In this document: piece after piece, positions 1 through 12,257 of the stretch
Layout: each line of letters starts with the position of its first letter
How positions within the stretch are numbered: the stretch's first letter is position 1
Assembly (NCBI GenBank): GCA_000697475.1
Contig: JNEU01000734.1
Location: 372,001 to 436,000 of the forward strand
Source: Lichtheimia corymbifera B2541
Taxonomy: Eukaryota > Mucoromycota > Mucoromycetes > Mucorales > Lichtheimiaceae
Direction of reading: 5' to 3'
DNA length: 64,000 nucleotides
The notes under the pieces: generated by a model
What the model was told of the DNA's origin: nothing
The model's database searches: none
What the model saw: the letters and a program-made list of their open reading frames with translations, nothing else
Position numbers and translations under genes: made by a program

Positions 1-349
1 GCCCATTGAAATAATTTGACGGATCTTGAATGCCATTAATTCCTGCGCGTACAAGCTGGTGCACAGACTCCCAGCAGCATTTTATGTCCCGTCCTTTCAT
101 TTCTTTTGACGTGGTCCATGGTTGATGATGGGGTAGCACAAAATGCACATTCCCGAGATTTCCCTGGAGGACCCGTCTCATGTATGTTTTGCATATACTC
201 ACTCAGGAATTAATACCAATGCTGGATCAAAGATCATCCACCCCATACACGTCTCACTAGACCTTCAAAATGCCGCCGTTTCATCATACATTTTCTCCTC
301 GTTTCTTTACTCTTCCTCCTCCTTCTTTAACCCATATATCGTCGTTGCC
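1..349. other. upstream region of the PDH E1 alpha gene
   Basis: No gene is supported here. The last ~60 bases before the start codon at 350 are pyrimidine-rich, as is common in fungal 5' leaders. A small open frame from 143 runs into the PDH coding region and looks like chance. Confidence 0.5.
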
Positions 350-1830
350 ATGCTTTCCTTGCTCGTTTCGCAGTCGCTGGTGCGTAATTCATTTCCCAGA
401 GCCGCAGCTCTCTCGCCAGTAGCAGTAAGCATCACCCTTTATTCATTCATAATAAGAGCCTTTTGTTAACCTTTATGATGTAGCGATCCCTTTTCTCGAC
501 AACATCTTCTGCTAACTCGAATGTTGTCAACATTACGCTTCCTGAGACGTCGTTTGAAATGTACAATTGCGAGCGACCTAGTCTTGATATTGAGATAAGC
601 AGCGACAAGCTCGTTGAAATGTATACCAATATGAGCATTACACGGCGATTGGAGATGACTGCTGATGCCTTGTACAAGGCCAAAAAGATCCGTGGCTTTT
701 GCCACTTGGCTACTGGTCAGGTACAGTGATAGAATAAATGTGTATACTCCTCCGAATGACATGATGGATAGAAGCCAATGGAAGCTGACATGTGAGATTA
801 TTATTATCTTTGACGATAAACCAGGAAGCAGTAGCTGTGGGTATTGAAGCAGCCTTGACACCTCAAGATCAGCTTATTACTGCATACCGCTGCCATGGAT
901 TCACATACATGCGTGGGGGTAGTCTTGTGAGCATCCTTGCTGAATTGATGGGACGTCGTGATGGTATTTCCAAGGGCAAAGGTGGATCCATGCACATGTT
1001 TGCTCCCGCTTTTTATGGTGGTAATGGTGTCGTCGGTGCTCAAGTACCACTAGGTGCAGGCATTGCATTTGCTCAACAGTACCTTGGTAACAAAACAACA
1101 ACGTTTGCCTTGTACGGTGATGGTGCTGCCAACCAAGGTCAAGTTTTTGAATCCTATAACATGGCTAAATTGTGGGATCTCCCTTGTGGTAAAGTAACCT
1201 ATGATCTTCTCTTGAAATGCCTTATTTATTGATTATGCGACATGATTTTAACAGTATTCATCTGCGAAAATAACAAGTATGGTATGGGTACCGCTGCTAA
1301 CCGTGCTTCGGCATCAACTGAATACCACAAGCGTGCTGGTTATATCCCAGGGTAAGAGCTTGCTGTATGCATTCCTATCTCCATCTAAAACCTTTGCTCT
1401 TTTTCATAGCGCTCGTGTTGATGGCATGGATGCTTTGGCAGTCTTTCGTGCATCCGAATGGGCCAAAGAATGGACCATTTCTGGTAAAGGCCCATTGGTT
1501 TTGGAGCTGACAACTTACCGCTATGGTGGCCATTCAATGTCTGATCCTGGTACAACTTACCGCACGCGTGATGAAATCCAGCAAATGCGCTCAACATCTG
1601 ATCCGCTTATGAACATGAAGAAACGCTTGATTGATTTGAATATTGCCACAGAAGCTGAGATCAAGGCTATTGACAAGGAGTCTCGCAAGCTTGTTGATCA
1701 AGCAGCCAAAGAAGCTGAGGCATCCACTGAACCTGACGTGGGTGAATTCTGCACTGAAGTATACGTCAGAGGCACTGAGCCAAAGAGTATTCGTGGTCGT
1801 GTCCCTGAGGAAACTCACTACTTTTATTAA
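350..1830 (+). CDS. PDA1: pyruvate dehydrogenase E1 component subunit alpha, mitochondrial
   Basis: This is the thiamine-diphosphate-dependent E1 alpha subunit of the mitochondrial pyruvate dehydrogenase complex, which with E1 beta decarboxylates pyruvate and acetylates the E2 lipoyl arm. Five exons are read: 350-424, 484-720, 825-1188, 1255-1351 and 1410-1830. All join in frame with GT..AG borders and give about 397 residues, the usual length. The N-terminus is rich in Ser, Arg and hydrophobic residues and fits a mitochondrial presequence. Conserved family segments are the [22 protein letters not shown] helix, [19 protein letters not shown], the ThDP-binding [13 protein letters not shown], and the phosphorylation-loop region [20 protein letters not shown] with its regulatory serines. 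The tail converges on the EF-hand gene at 2093. Confidence 0.96.
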
Positions 1831-2092
1831 GTATTCCTCTCCATGTCGATATCAAACATTATGTTGTGAATTGTTATATACATGCCTTTATGGTCTATTA
1901 CTATCGAAACGTTTCACTGATGCTATCCAAATAAACACTAGTACTAAAGGTGATTCTTATCTATGGCAGTAGCGTAGTAGTGGCCAATGGGGGGGGTGTA
2001 GGATGCCTGCACCGTGGTACATGTAATGGGTATTTGACAGCCGCCAGTCATCCTGAAAGGCCCATGCATAAAAGCGCATCCATATGTTTCCA

Positions 2093-2659
2093 TCATGACA
2101 TTCCAGCACGATGCCATACACGTTTGAATTCTTGCAGGTCGATTATTCCATCATGGTTGGTATCAGCTTCATTCATCATTTCCTTTAGTTCACGCAAGGA
2201 CCAATCTTCTTGTTGACTTGCATCGCGTAGGCTTTCCAAAGTAATGACACCACTATCATCAGCAAGCAAGCGGTAAGCGTCTTGGATCTTTTGATACGAT
2301 GAGGATGACGACGAGCTCTATTTTAGGAATGATGGATAAGCCTTTATGTCCACAACTTGTCCAATATCATACTCACATTCACCAGTTCTTGTACGATCGA
2401 CTTGAAACCATCCATATCCACATAGCCTTCTTCTCCTTGAGATGTTACCAGATCCTCAATCAACGCCTTATCTAATATTGGCAGTTGAAGCAGCTCGAGC
2501 GCTGTGCAAGTCGCTTCGCTGTCCAAGAGTCCCGCACCCACTGTGTCCGCAGCATTAAAAGCTATGCATGGGAAAAAGGAACTTGTCAGCATGCATTGCA
2601 TTGCAATGTCTCCCATGCGATCCCATTTGAATACCTTGCCTGATCTCCTTTTGACGCAT
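2093..2659 (-). CDS. centrin/calmodulin-like EF-hand protein
   Basis: This small EF-hand protein is reconstructed from three exons (2659-2635, 2561-2377, 2317-2093). It has 144 residues starting MRQKEIRQAFNAADT, the classic first helix of centrin and calmodulin. Four EF-hand-sized units can be traced, but only the last loop (DTNHDGIIDLQE) has a canonical set of calcium ligands. Loops 1-3 lack key Asp/Glu positions, so calcium binding is probably weak or limited to the C-terminal hand. The second half (KIQDAYRLL, then LRELKEMMNEAD) resembles centrin/Cdc31 more than calmodulin. Cdc31-type proteins act at spindle pole bodies and in mRNA-export complexes; a role for this divergent member is inference. 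Exon 1 is only 25 nt and was chosen because it restores the EF-hand helix in frame. A longer open frame upstream of the ATG looks like leader sequence. Confidence 0.72.
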
Positions 2660-2788
2660 TGGATAAGAATAAAAAGTAGTAGTGTAAAGAAAGAGAGAGA
2701 GAGAGAGGCGCTGAGTAGCAACGAACGTGTTATTATGTTCCGAAAAGACATGAATGAAAATGACAAGCCATTTATTATGGATCATCCA

Positions 2789-4906
2789 TTACACTAAACG
2801 TACGGCACCTCCTCGTTGATGCAAGAGAGCATTGGCTTGTGGTACGTCAATAGGTCGTCTACTTTCTGTGCGATAATCGATCCATCGTAAGCGTGGCATG
2901 TTCACCGTCATCTCGACAAAATCCTGGTCTGTCATACGGTCTGCAAAGGAAAGCTTGATACGCTCCAATTGATTACCACCCACTTTACTGAATTGCAAAA
3001 GACCCCACACCGGTAGAAAGTATTGTCCCATCAGCTCAACGTGTCGTAACTGTGGACATCCTTTGGCCATAGCAAGTAATCCTTCTTGATCGATTCTTAA
3101 TGGATCACTGATACCCTCCTCCAATCCACCCGATTGCCATCCAAGCGTATACTCCAGAATAAATACTTGTAGTGCTGGACATTGTGCAAGCATCAACGCT
3201 AATGCCTTTTCAATGGTCAACCTTCGATTGCTGCTGCTGCTGCTGTTACTGTTGTTGTTATTACTGTTGTTGCTATTACCACCACCACAACCATTGGGAT
3301 TGAGCGTGGGTGATGTGGATGATGACATGATATCCGAAGAGCCGTATTGAATCATACTGCTATGGCCGCTACTGCTGCTGTTATTATACGCATGAGTGTT
3401 GCTTCCCCATAATCGCTCCTCAGTTGATAGGCGTAATTCTCTGAGAAAAGGAAAGCCATCCTTAAAACAATGGGAAGGGGTCGCCACCAGGGCAGCCGCC
3501 GTTACCACCAAATCGTCATAATGAAGGTACATTAATTCAAGCGTTCGATGGGTTTTTGCAAGAATCGATTTCCCACTTTGACATCCAATACGTCCACTTT
3601 TACCAGCTGTCATCACCAATACTTTTAAGCCTTGTTGTTGCCCTGGACGAGTTGTAGTTGTAGTTGTAGTTGTAGAGTCATTGTGCCAGCATGCCAGCAC
3701 AGTGTCACGCGGAATGTCGCAATCAGGGGAGACGATGCAATGAGTGAGACGCCGACTTGTTTTAATTGCTTGTTGTACGAGTAATGCATGATTACATGGA
3801 TCTCGCACATCCAACTGCAGGTATTCCAGGTGCACGCATCTCATCAATGCTTTGCCAAGGAGCTGTTGTAATGTTGAATCGCAATAACCCCCATCGTCGG
3901 CCGATCGCCGGTATCCCACTGTGGGTGATCCATGAGCAATAAATGATAATCTCAGTCTTGTGAGCGCGTAGTAGCATGCTCCTGTTTTGCTATTGCTCCT
4001 CATTAATGATCGGCGCCATAATCGCTCTCGTTTTAGAAACGGGTAATGTTGATCAGATAATGCCGAACGTTGATGATGAAGGTCGTTGTTGTTGTTGTCA
4101 TGGTGATCAAAGGAACAAGAAGGGATTGTAGTCCACTGCATCTCTCGAAGCATGAGTTGTTTAAGATGTGGTCCTGCCGTCTCAAACAGATCATGTAATT
4201 GGCGAACGTCCATAGAACAATCGAGTAATGTCAATGTCTGTAACTTTGTATTCCTGGCAAAGATATGACTCATCAATTGAGGCTGATATGAAAGATTCAA
4301 ATGATCGAATGCTAGCAGTAAATGATGAACGTGTCAGCTGACTCGTATCCATGGCTACTACCAATGAATAAACCTACTCAATCGTTCACACCGTGTGCCT
4401 ACATAGCGCAGTAGCTGTAAAAGCCCTTCTGTCATATCAGATTTGGCTGGTCCTGTCAAGCGAAACGTGGTCGTGGTGGTATCTCTGAGCACTGCATTGG
4501 CGAACGTTCTGTCAAAGGTCGGTAATTCTTCCACAAGTCGATTCCACAGATGAGGCCATTGTATTATGCAATCGGACCATAAAGAGCTGACATTGAGACA
4601 ACACAAGAGATCGCGTAGAGCCAATTGGTCAAGGATCAGGCAGACAATGTCATACGGCAGAGCATGGACTGGATCGGTAAGGAGCTGTTTTCTGTTGTTG
4701 CAATGATGGGAAGAGCATTGTTGTGTTGTTGTTGAGGGGTGGTTGTGTTTTGTGGAGGATACGAGAGAAGCAGCGATACGAGCGATGATTGATTTCGTGC
4801 GTTGCTTTTGCTTTTCAGTAGTCGTTGTCGACGTCGACGTCTCCAAACGGATGCCAGATGCTTTTGGAAAACGAACCATGAAATGAGGGATGACCACAGA
4901 CGACAT
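2789..4906 (-). CDS. F-box protein with leucine-rich C-terminal region
   Basis: Two exons (4906-4378 and 4311-2789) join in frame to give about 683 residues. The F-box lies near residues 80-125 (LPYDIVCLILDQLALRDLLCCLNVSSLW). This motif normally binds Skp1, so the protein is probably a substrate adaptor of an SCF ubiquitin ligase. The remainder has irregular leucine-rich repeat-like segments (LKQLMLREMQW, LEYLQLDVRD, LRHVELMGQYF, RLRWIDYR), as in many Mucoromycota F-box/LRR proteins. A Ser/Gly/Asn tract of about 35 residues at 3200-3290 comes from trinucleotide expansion, and a Thr run at 3650-3675 likewise. The substrate cannot be told from sequence. Confidence 0.85.
3225..3285. repeat. CTG/GTT trinucleotide tract inside the F-box gene
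   Basis: A run of imperfect gctgct and gttgtt/attact triplets encodes the Asn/Ser homopolymer of the F-box protein on the minus strand. It is a likely length polymorphism. Confidence 0.8.
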
Positions 4907-5367
4907 TGTGTCACAACGCAGCTTGGGTGTTGCACCACATCCTCTCTTTGCACGCGTTTATATGTATGCGCTGTTCTGGATGTATTATTTCCCCACATAC
5001 AGCAACACTACTACTACCCCTGATTACTGTCCTTGTCCATCTTTTCCTATAACGTACATACACTTGGCATCTCAACCACTTGTTACTATCTACCCACTTT
5101 TCTTCCGTCATACCTCCTCCAAACAATAATTATCAACAACGTCATGATCACTACTACTACTATTACTACTACAATGATATAAATCAAGCACAGCTCGTTT
5201 TCATTATTACATTGACTAGGTTACAGAAATAAGGTTTAGAGTGTGGAGATGGTGGTGGTGGTGGTGGTAGACTAAAAGTACACCTGAAGAAGATAGATAG
5301 AAAGGAGGGAGGAGGAGGGACAAGGTCTAGATGCACGTGTATTATCATCAACCAGCAGCAGCAATAC
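4907..5367. other. intergenic region between F-box and CAP genes
   Basis: This holds the 5' side of the minus-strand F-box gene and the 3' flank of the CAP gene. Simple repeats are visible: tactactac triplets near 5150-5170 and a ggtggtggt run near 5248-5268. No gene is supported. Confidence 0.5.
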
Positions 5368-6258
5368 TTAATGCACATTTTGCGCAAAGTATTTGCCCTG
5401 GTCGGCTGTTGAGCTAAGGATGTTTCCTCGAGGATAATACTCGCACCTAAAAATATGCAAGCATTGTAAAAGGTTAATACCCGAACATGATGCAGCTTGA
5501 AAGAAAGGGCTTACGTGTAATAGTTGCCACCAAGATTCGGACAATACACTGCACCACAGCCGACTTTGGACTATTTACACCTTAATTATGAGTACACATG
5601 TCTATGCAAGGGGCAATCAATGATGGCATCTCACCGTAGATTTCCATATTAGCTGGCTAAAATGTCCAGTCTCCTCGGTCCATCCCTATAATCCAAAAAA
5701 AAAGCTTGCATTTAGTTATACGTGCCCGACGTATCTTTCACACACACACAATAATACTCACGGGATTGGAAAAATCATATTGGGATTGCTCATTATACCA
5801 ATCCGTAATAGATTCCTTCCATGTGGTTGGTCCTTTTGCAATGTTTTCGCCGTACGGACCCTAGATCATAATAGTAAAATGCGTTAGTGAAGGGATGATT
5901 GGATCAGAACGAGCATATGTAATGCGTCTGAAAATTACTGTCACATGCATCCATGATTCTCATCAATGATGTGAAATGACGCCAGACTTACCCCGCTGTG
6001 CTTTAGAACACACTCTGTAGACCATTGAAGCGCATACGTGGCTAGGTTATCATCCCACGTGAGGGGAGGCGACCCATGGATTTCTCTGAAATGGTTGTGT
6101 GTAGCAAGCACTTCCTCTGGGTTTGTGGGCAATGCACCGTTCGTCTTCAATAATTTCGTTCCCAAAAGTTTATCCAGGTTCAGCAATGGCAGTGTCCACA
6201 CCACTGGGATAAGAGCTGAAGAGACGACAACAAGAAATTGAACAAGGTTTGGTAACAT
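5368..6258 (-). CDS. secreted CAP/PR-1 superfamily (SCP/PRY-like) protein
   Basis: Five short exons are inferred. The N-terminus MLPNLVQFLVVVSSALIPVVW is a signal peptide. Family motifs then follow in order: VLATHNHFREIHG with LTWDDNLATYALQWSTECVLKHSG (CAP helix 1), GPYGENIA (CAP2 motif), a W-Y spacer, GHFSQLIWKST (CAP1 motif with the cavity His), VGCGAVYCPN and CEYYPRGN. The cavity residues His, Glu and His, and the paired cysteines, are all present. Fungal Pry-type proteins are secreted and bind sterols or lipids; some act as effectors. The protein is about 190 residues, so it has a single CAP domain with no added C-terminal region. Acceptor and donor sites at each junction keep the frame. 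Confidence 0.9.
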
Positions 6259-8982
6259 GGCCCCGACGTTGATGGGTTAAAGTCTCAAAGAAAAGTGCTA
6301 CGTTGGATAAAAAGAAGAGATGGTAGTAGTAGACAAGATGGAAAAAATGGCTCTTGTGCGTGAAATGATCAACGTATTTATATATATGTTACCATTGCGT
6401 ATATGTATGTTGTATTGTAGATGTTGCATGAAGCACATTGTGCCATCACTATAACCCGTGATTGTGGGACGACGTCGTCGTGACGACAGTTTGCTGCATA
6501 AACATGGATCATCATCCTCTACCGCACTCTCAAATTCTGGTTGGATGGTGCTGAGGATTCAAAATTTGACCTGCCTTTTCCAACGCATGACGCTTCGGGT
6601 GTAACCTTGCCATGTGGCAAGGTGCAATGATGTGATTTGATACGCGTAATAATGGTAATGATCAAGCATATGAACACCATTACCATTGCTCCCGATACTA
6701 CGTTTTGTAAATACCCCAAAACAAAGCAGCGTATCGTCAAATGGTATGTGCATCAAGTTGCTTATGCCTTGCATTCTTGACGATGGATCGACATGCTGTT
6801 TTGTTTATGAGATCAGTGGATAAAAACGCAGGATGCTCATCCCTTCTTTCCATTCTGGTGTGAGCAGAACAAGGAGAATCTTGTACTCATTTAGCGCCAA
6901 CGTACATGATATCTGCAGTACGTGGCTTTCTGGTTTGCTCCCATTCGATCCCTCAAATGATCCGTCATCAAGTTTAGGGGAACCCGGTTACATTACATGT
7001 TCCGCTCTTGGAAGTGGATACGCCAAAGCACATGATGCATATATTGTCGTCGCTGGTAAACAGGTACACGCAGGGCCAAAACACATGCCCATACATCCAA
7101 ATGCATGAAATGAGCGAATATCATGACCATAATTCGCTCTTTCAATGCTGGCAAAAAGTATTATGCCAGTACGTAGTGCACCTGATCTTATTCGTTGGTA
7201 ACATGAACAATGGCCATCCTAAGGAATTTATGCAAAAGGTGTGTGTGGATTCGACATGCTGCCTATATTATGGCACGATCCACCCATCTAATGTAGATAT
7301 GCACACATGTACTTGTTATAGGGTCTCGACCGAGAGATTTTAGCTTTAAGAATAAAAGAAATCTTCCCTCACTGATGTAATATGACAAGAGATTGCATCG
7401 GTTCTTAGTTTCACGTTAGCATTATTATCAGGCATCTCTCTTTTTTTTTTACGCATCACCCGACGACAATGGAAATTTACCCTATTGGTTTACATGCCTT
7501 GAATCTTGATGCTGATCATCCTCTCCAAGCGCTCATACGCCAAAACTTGCATGTAAGGAGCGTATCACAGAGGCTTGGTAAAGGAAAATAAACCAAGTAT
7601 GGCTTAATGATTCATCATTTCTGCACTCAATGGCTCGTGGCAATTAACATTTGAGACCCTTTTACCACTACGCAAGCCATTTAGTATGACCCCAGAATTC
7701 ATTGTTGTATACCCGCAGCATCATAGTACGGATCAAAAATAATTGAGGGTGCGATAACATTGATGGCGTTAGGACCTCCCTATATACCCCACCACATGAC
7801 CTTCCGCAAATATAAACGATGACAAATCGATGTTTCAATGATTGCTACAAGCGTTGCTGGAGAATTTGACCGATTTAGTAAAAATGCGAGGACCTGGTGA
7901 TTGGATAATGTGACCTTAGCACCTCCCGTACAATGACGATGAAGGAATGATGACAACATTTGATTCGAGACAACAATGCGTACATCATGTCCATGTAGGA
8001 ATTTCATTGTATGCGTCATCATCATTATTACCATATACCTGGCAACTTTAAATTACTTTCATGTACTACTTGTATACATGCGCCACAGCCGATGCCACGA
8101 TTGACATGATCTAGATGCCATCTTTTTCAAAGGCAAACTTTTTGTATCAAGGTGTGTTAATGATGCAATGATAAAGGGAAATAATGGGAGATCAAGACAT
8201 TATTCATCGAGAGAGCAGTCTACAGTAAGATGGTATGTGTAGACTCGGAATGCATCGATAGCTTTGGTAATCCTGCTGTATGGAGCTATACGTATCCAAT
8301 AAATGCTCTGATCTCGATCGACCGACGTTGGCCGATAAAGCATCCAAGATGGTTATACACGTTTTGTAAGTTTACCGTCACGAATGAGAACATCATGATG
8401 ATGTAAGAAAATGTATCCAGGTGTTTAGTACTGCGAAGCACGTAGATACCAACCATGCGTATGAAAAATTGACGTGTGCCTGCATATTCCCTTTGGTCCT
8501 CCCAATTCAACCCCCCAAATCCGTGATCCCATGTGTATTTGTGTGGTTGTTGTCAATGCTTTGCCACATGTGATGAGTGGTGTAGGGTTGTTGAGTCTGT
8601 GATTTTTCTTGGTGAAACCAAACGCACGTGCAAACATCGACCGCCGATCCAGCTGCATGGTGATGCTGATTACATGCAATCACCACTTGTTATGCATGCA
8701 TCCTATTTGTTATTTGGGAATGTCATATTTCTCATTTATTTATTGCTCTCAAGAATATATACAGATAGGATAATGGGGGGAAATATTAACAAGAGAAGGC
8801 GACTATGGAAGGTTCAGGTACAACCTGAGGATAGAAGAGAACAAGAAACCATGGCAACACAGAATTAAGTCGTCGGATTTTCGAATGGGGGTTACTGCAC
8901 TACCATTTCGCTCTCTTGCTCTCTTTCTTGCTTTCTCTCTCTCTTTGTCTCTTTTTCTTTTTCCTGTGTTTAACTCGTGTCC
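6259..8982. other. 2.7 kb gene-poor region
   Basis: No gene is supported. Several open frames of 70-110 codons occur on both strands (for example 6833-7108 plus, 8034-7780 minus, 8679-8425 minus), but none carries a recognisable domain or links through splice sites into a longer product. A 28-codon frame from 7470 ends in a GTAAGG donor and could be an isolated exon, but no partner exon was found. A CT-rich tract at about 8910-8965 directly precedes the Ral start and is probably its core promoter or leader. Confidence 0.45.
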
Positions 8983-9934
8983 ATGGCAAAGACAAAAGCA
9001 AAACAAACGTTGCCCCTGCACAAGGTCATCATGGTTGGCTCTGGTGGTGTCGGCAAATCAGCATTGACGTTGCAGTACATGTATGGCGATTTCGTCGAGG
9101 AGTACGATCCTACCAAAGCCGACTGTAAGTCTACCACACACATACAATGCAGTTCCCCGGAGAATCTCGACATGATGACACTCTGACACGATCGTATATA
9201 GCATATCGTAAGAAAGTGGTGCTCGACAACCAAGACTGCCAGATTGATATTCTCGATACAGCGGGCCAGGAGGAATATGCAGCAGTAAGTTTTCCAAAGA
9301 CATCAACACAATAACAACACCACATACACACCCATCCTCTTTGTTGTTGTTGTTGTTTTAAGGGGAGGTGGGGAGTCGAGTGATAGGTTGAAGATGTGCT
9401 GAGAGGGAAAAAGGGGACCAAGGGGAAACGATTTGGTTGTTATATCGGCAAAGGGCAAGAGATGGATATAGTTGCTATGACGACCACTTGACTAATCACC
9501 ATCACAACGTAGATTCGTGACAACTATTACCGCTCTGGTGAAGGATTCATGTGCGTGTTTTCAGTATGTGAGCACGAATCGTTGGAGCATACTCAGGAAT
9601 TCCGTGATCAAATCTTGCGTGTATTAGACGATGAAACGGTGCGTTGATTGTTTACCAAGCTCTCTCTATATATACACTTTGCTCATTGTTTCAATAGGTA
9701 CCCTTTGTCCTAGTGGGTAATAAGGTCGACTTGGCACATTTGCGCAAGGTACCTGGTAGTGAAGCATCTGCACTGGCTAGCGAATGGAATTGCCCATACA
9801 TTGAAACTTCGGCCAAGACCAGACAAAATGTCGAGCAAGTGTATACCACTCTTATGCGTCAAATCCGTGACAGAAAGGCAAAACAACAAACCACTGCCAA
9901 CCCTGATAAGGACTCTTGCTGCATTATCCTCTAA
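8983..9934 (+). CDS. Ral-like small GTPase (Ras superfamily)
   Basis: Four exons (8983-9124, 9202-9284, 9513-9638, 9698-9934) give 195 residues. It has all G boxes: GSGGVGKS (P-loop), the effector segment [41 protein letters not shown] (switch II), NKVDL and ETSAK. The starting segment ([18 protein letters not shown]), the PTKADSYRKKV effector and the [11 protein letters not shown] stretch match animal Ral far better than fungal Ras or Rap/Rsr1, which have PTIEDSY. The C-terminus DSCCIIL is a CAAX box ending in Leu, predicted to be geranylgeranylated. Ral acts through the exocyst in animals; the same partner here is inference. Confidence 0.93.
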
Positions 9935-10285
9935 TATTTAAACCATATCATCATTCATCCTGCTCTACACCGACAACAAGTCCCTCCATATTATTGATCC
10001 AACAACCCTCCTCAATACTTCTCCCAATTCTCCCTTTCTTTTTTCTTTTCATACTCAATACTTTGTAACGCCTAGTAAACCATTGCTCATTATGGGAGAC
10101 CCATCATGATGTTTATTGTATTATGGATGGAAAGTGATTACATGGGATGGTCAAGGGTGTCTATGGTCTCGCGCATCATTCAGCGGGTCTGCTGGGATTT
10201 GAAGGCTGTGATTTTTCCACTCACTCAACTCCACACACCTCTCTCTCTCTATCTCTATCTTTTTCAACCACGACGATCACACAAC
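9935..10285. other. intergenic region between Ral and Prp46 genes
   Basis: This is the 3' flank of the Ral gene plus the leader of the next gene, with a CT-rich stretch at about 10235-10265 just before the Prp46 start. No gene is supported. Confidence 0.5.
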
Positions 10286-11994
10286 ATGGTAGCAGCAGCA
10301 GTACCAGCAAAACGAGCTGCCGACACAACACAAGATGTGGAAATGGAGAATGCACCAACTACACCAGATAACAATATCGATGCCTTGTTGACGGGATCAG
10401 CCAAAAAGACCAGACTTTTATTCGGCAACACTTATGGCCAGGCTGCCATGGATGAGACCAATAGGTGGGGTGAATGCGAGATCGCCTGCTTCCATTGTGC
10501 CATTATTGACCGTATGACTCTTTATCCTTCCGTAGCCAACGCATCAAATTGACCAGCAAGATCCACGATGAATACGACAGTGTACGCACGCTACCTGAGG
10601 TGCTGATCAAGCAACAAAAGGAAGCACAGAAAGCACGACAAGTGAAAAAGACGACTATCGAGGAAGTACCAGAAGAAGAAGGTGGCAGTTCAGCAGTTAA
10701 ACAACTTATCGATACGATTCCAGAGAAAAAGGCAACGACAACGTATGATAGGGAGGGAAGGATGACGCGTGTATTTGGTATTGATTGTTTTGTATATAGA
10801 GATGAGAAGGCCAATATGGGCATTGTTGCACTGAGATCCAAGGACACAGTATCTGAAATCTTTGGTGATGCTCCTGGTGGTGGTGGCTCACTTGTGCGCC
10901 GTGCACGTGCAAAGACAATTCGACCCGTATGGCATGCACCATGGAAGTTGATGCGAGTGATCAGTGGTCATTTGGGATGGGTGCGTGCTGTGACAGTGGA
11001 ACCGGGCAACAAATGGTTTGCAACTGGTGCTGGTGATCGTACAATCAAGGTAATGCGATTAGAGTGGAACTTTTACATGTATATACTCATGGATGATTTT
11101 CAATTAGATCTGGGATCTTGCATCAGGCACACTCAAGTTATCTCTTACGGGTCATATTAGCACAGTGCGTGGTCTCGCTGTATCTCCACGACATCCATAC
11201 CTATTTTCATGCGGTGAAGACAAGATGGTCAAATGCTGGGATTTGGAACAAAACAAGGTCATTCGTCAATACCATGGTCATTTGTCTGGTGTCTATTCTT
11301 TGAGTTTGCATCCTACACTCGATGTCCTCGTCACTAGTGGTCGTGATGCTACTGCAAGAGTAAGTGTGATAGTGATGGGTGGTTGAGACACACAGGGATT
11401 AACATGAAGAATGTGTTCTAGGTTTGGGATATGCGAACAAAGCAAAATGTGCACGTGTTGACTGGACATACAAGCACAGTATCCACAGTGCAGTGTCAGG
11501 AAGCTGATCCACAAGTGATTACCGGTTCTATGGATTCGACTATTCGATTATGGGATTTGGCAGCAGGCAAAACGATGGGCGTGCTTACACATCACAAAAA
11601 GAGCGTACGATCGATTGCCATTCATCCTACCGAGTTTGGTTTTGTATCCGGAAGTGCAGACAATATCAAGGGATGGAAATGTCCTGAAGGCACCTTTATT
11701 CAAAACTATGAAGGCCGTAAATCGATCATCAATACATTATCGGTGAACCAAGATGGTGTTATCTTTTCTGGTGGTGACAATGGCTCGCTTGGTTTTCACG
11801 ATTGGAGATCAGGATATCAATTTCAATCTATGGATACTACAGTACAACCTGGTTCATTGGATGCAGAAGCTGGTATCTTTGCCAGTTCATTTGATCGGAC
11901 GGGATTGCGACTTATCACTGGTGAAGCTGACAAGACCATCAAGATATACAAAGAAGATGAGAATGCTGTCAAAGATGAAGACTTTTACCAATGA
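10286..11994 (+). CDS. prp46: PLRG1/Prp46-type WD40 pre-mRNA splicing factor
   Basis: This is a component of the Prp19/NineTeen complex, required for spliceosome activation. Four exons (10286-10464, 10536-11049, 11108-11359, 11422-11994) join in frame to 505 residues, similar to human PLRG1. The N-terminal part carries the family signature [16 protein letters not shown]. It is followed by [24 protein letters not shown], opening the seven-blade WD40 propeller. Repeated GH..V...(A/S) and W(D) motifs are visible, including [50 protein letters not shown] and a terminal [14 protein letters not shown]. The start was chosen at the ATG opening [10 protein letters not shown]; upstream frames have no homology. 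Confidence 0.95.
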
Positions 11995-12257
11995 TTTCTT
12001 AAATAATAAATGTACATTCATTGTTGCTATGATACTCCATATGCATCCCAACGCAGCCTTGACTAAACGGGGCAAATCAGTGACACAATGCACAGGCATG
12101 CGATATCCCAAGAATGGATCACATGAGAAAATACCACCACAGTGTTATCCTTTTCCACTTGCACAAAGAGAGAAAGCTTTTTTATTGAATCCCAAAAGAA
12201 AGGTGCATCCTACGCACTGTACTTGATTAGACATTCAACTGGCCCCCTTTCAACACC

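Noticed and set aside
6833..7343. Possible gene in the 2.7 kb gene-poor stretch
   Set aside because: The frames of 91 and 111 codons have no recognisable motif, do not join by consensus splice sites and are not longer than expected by chance.
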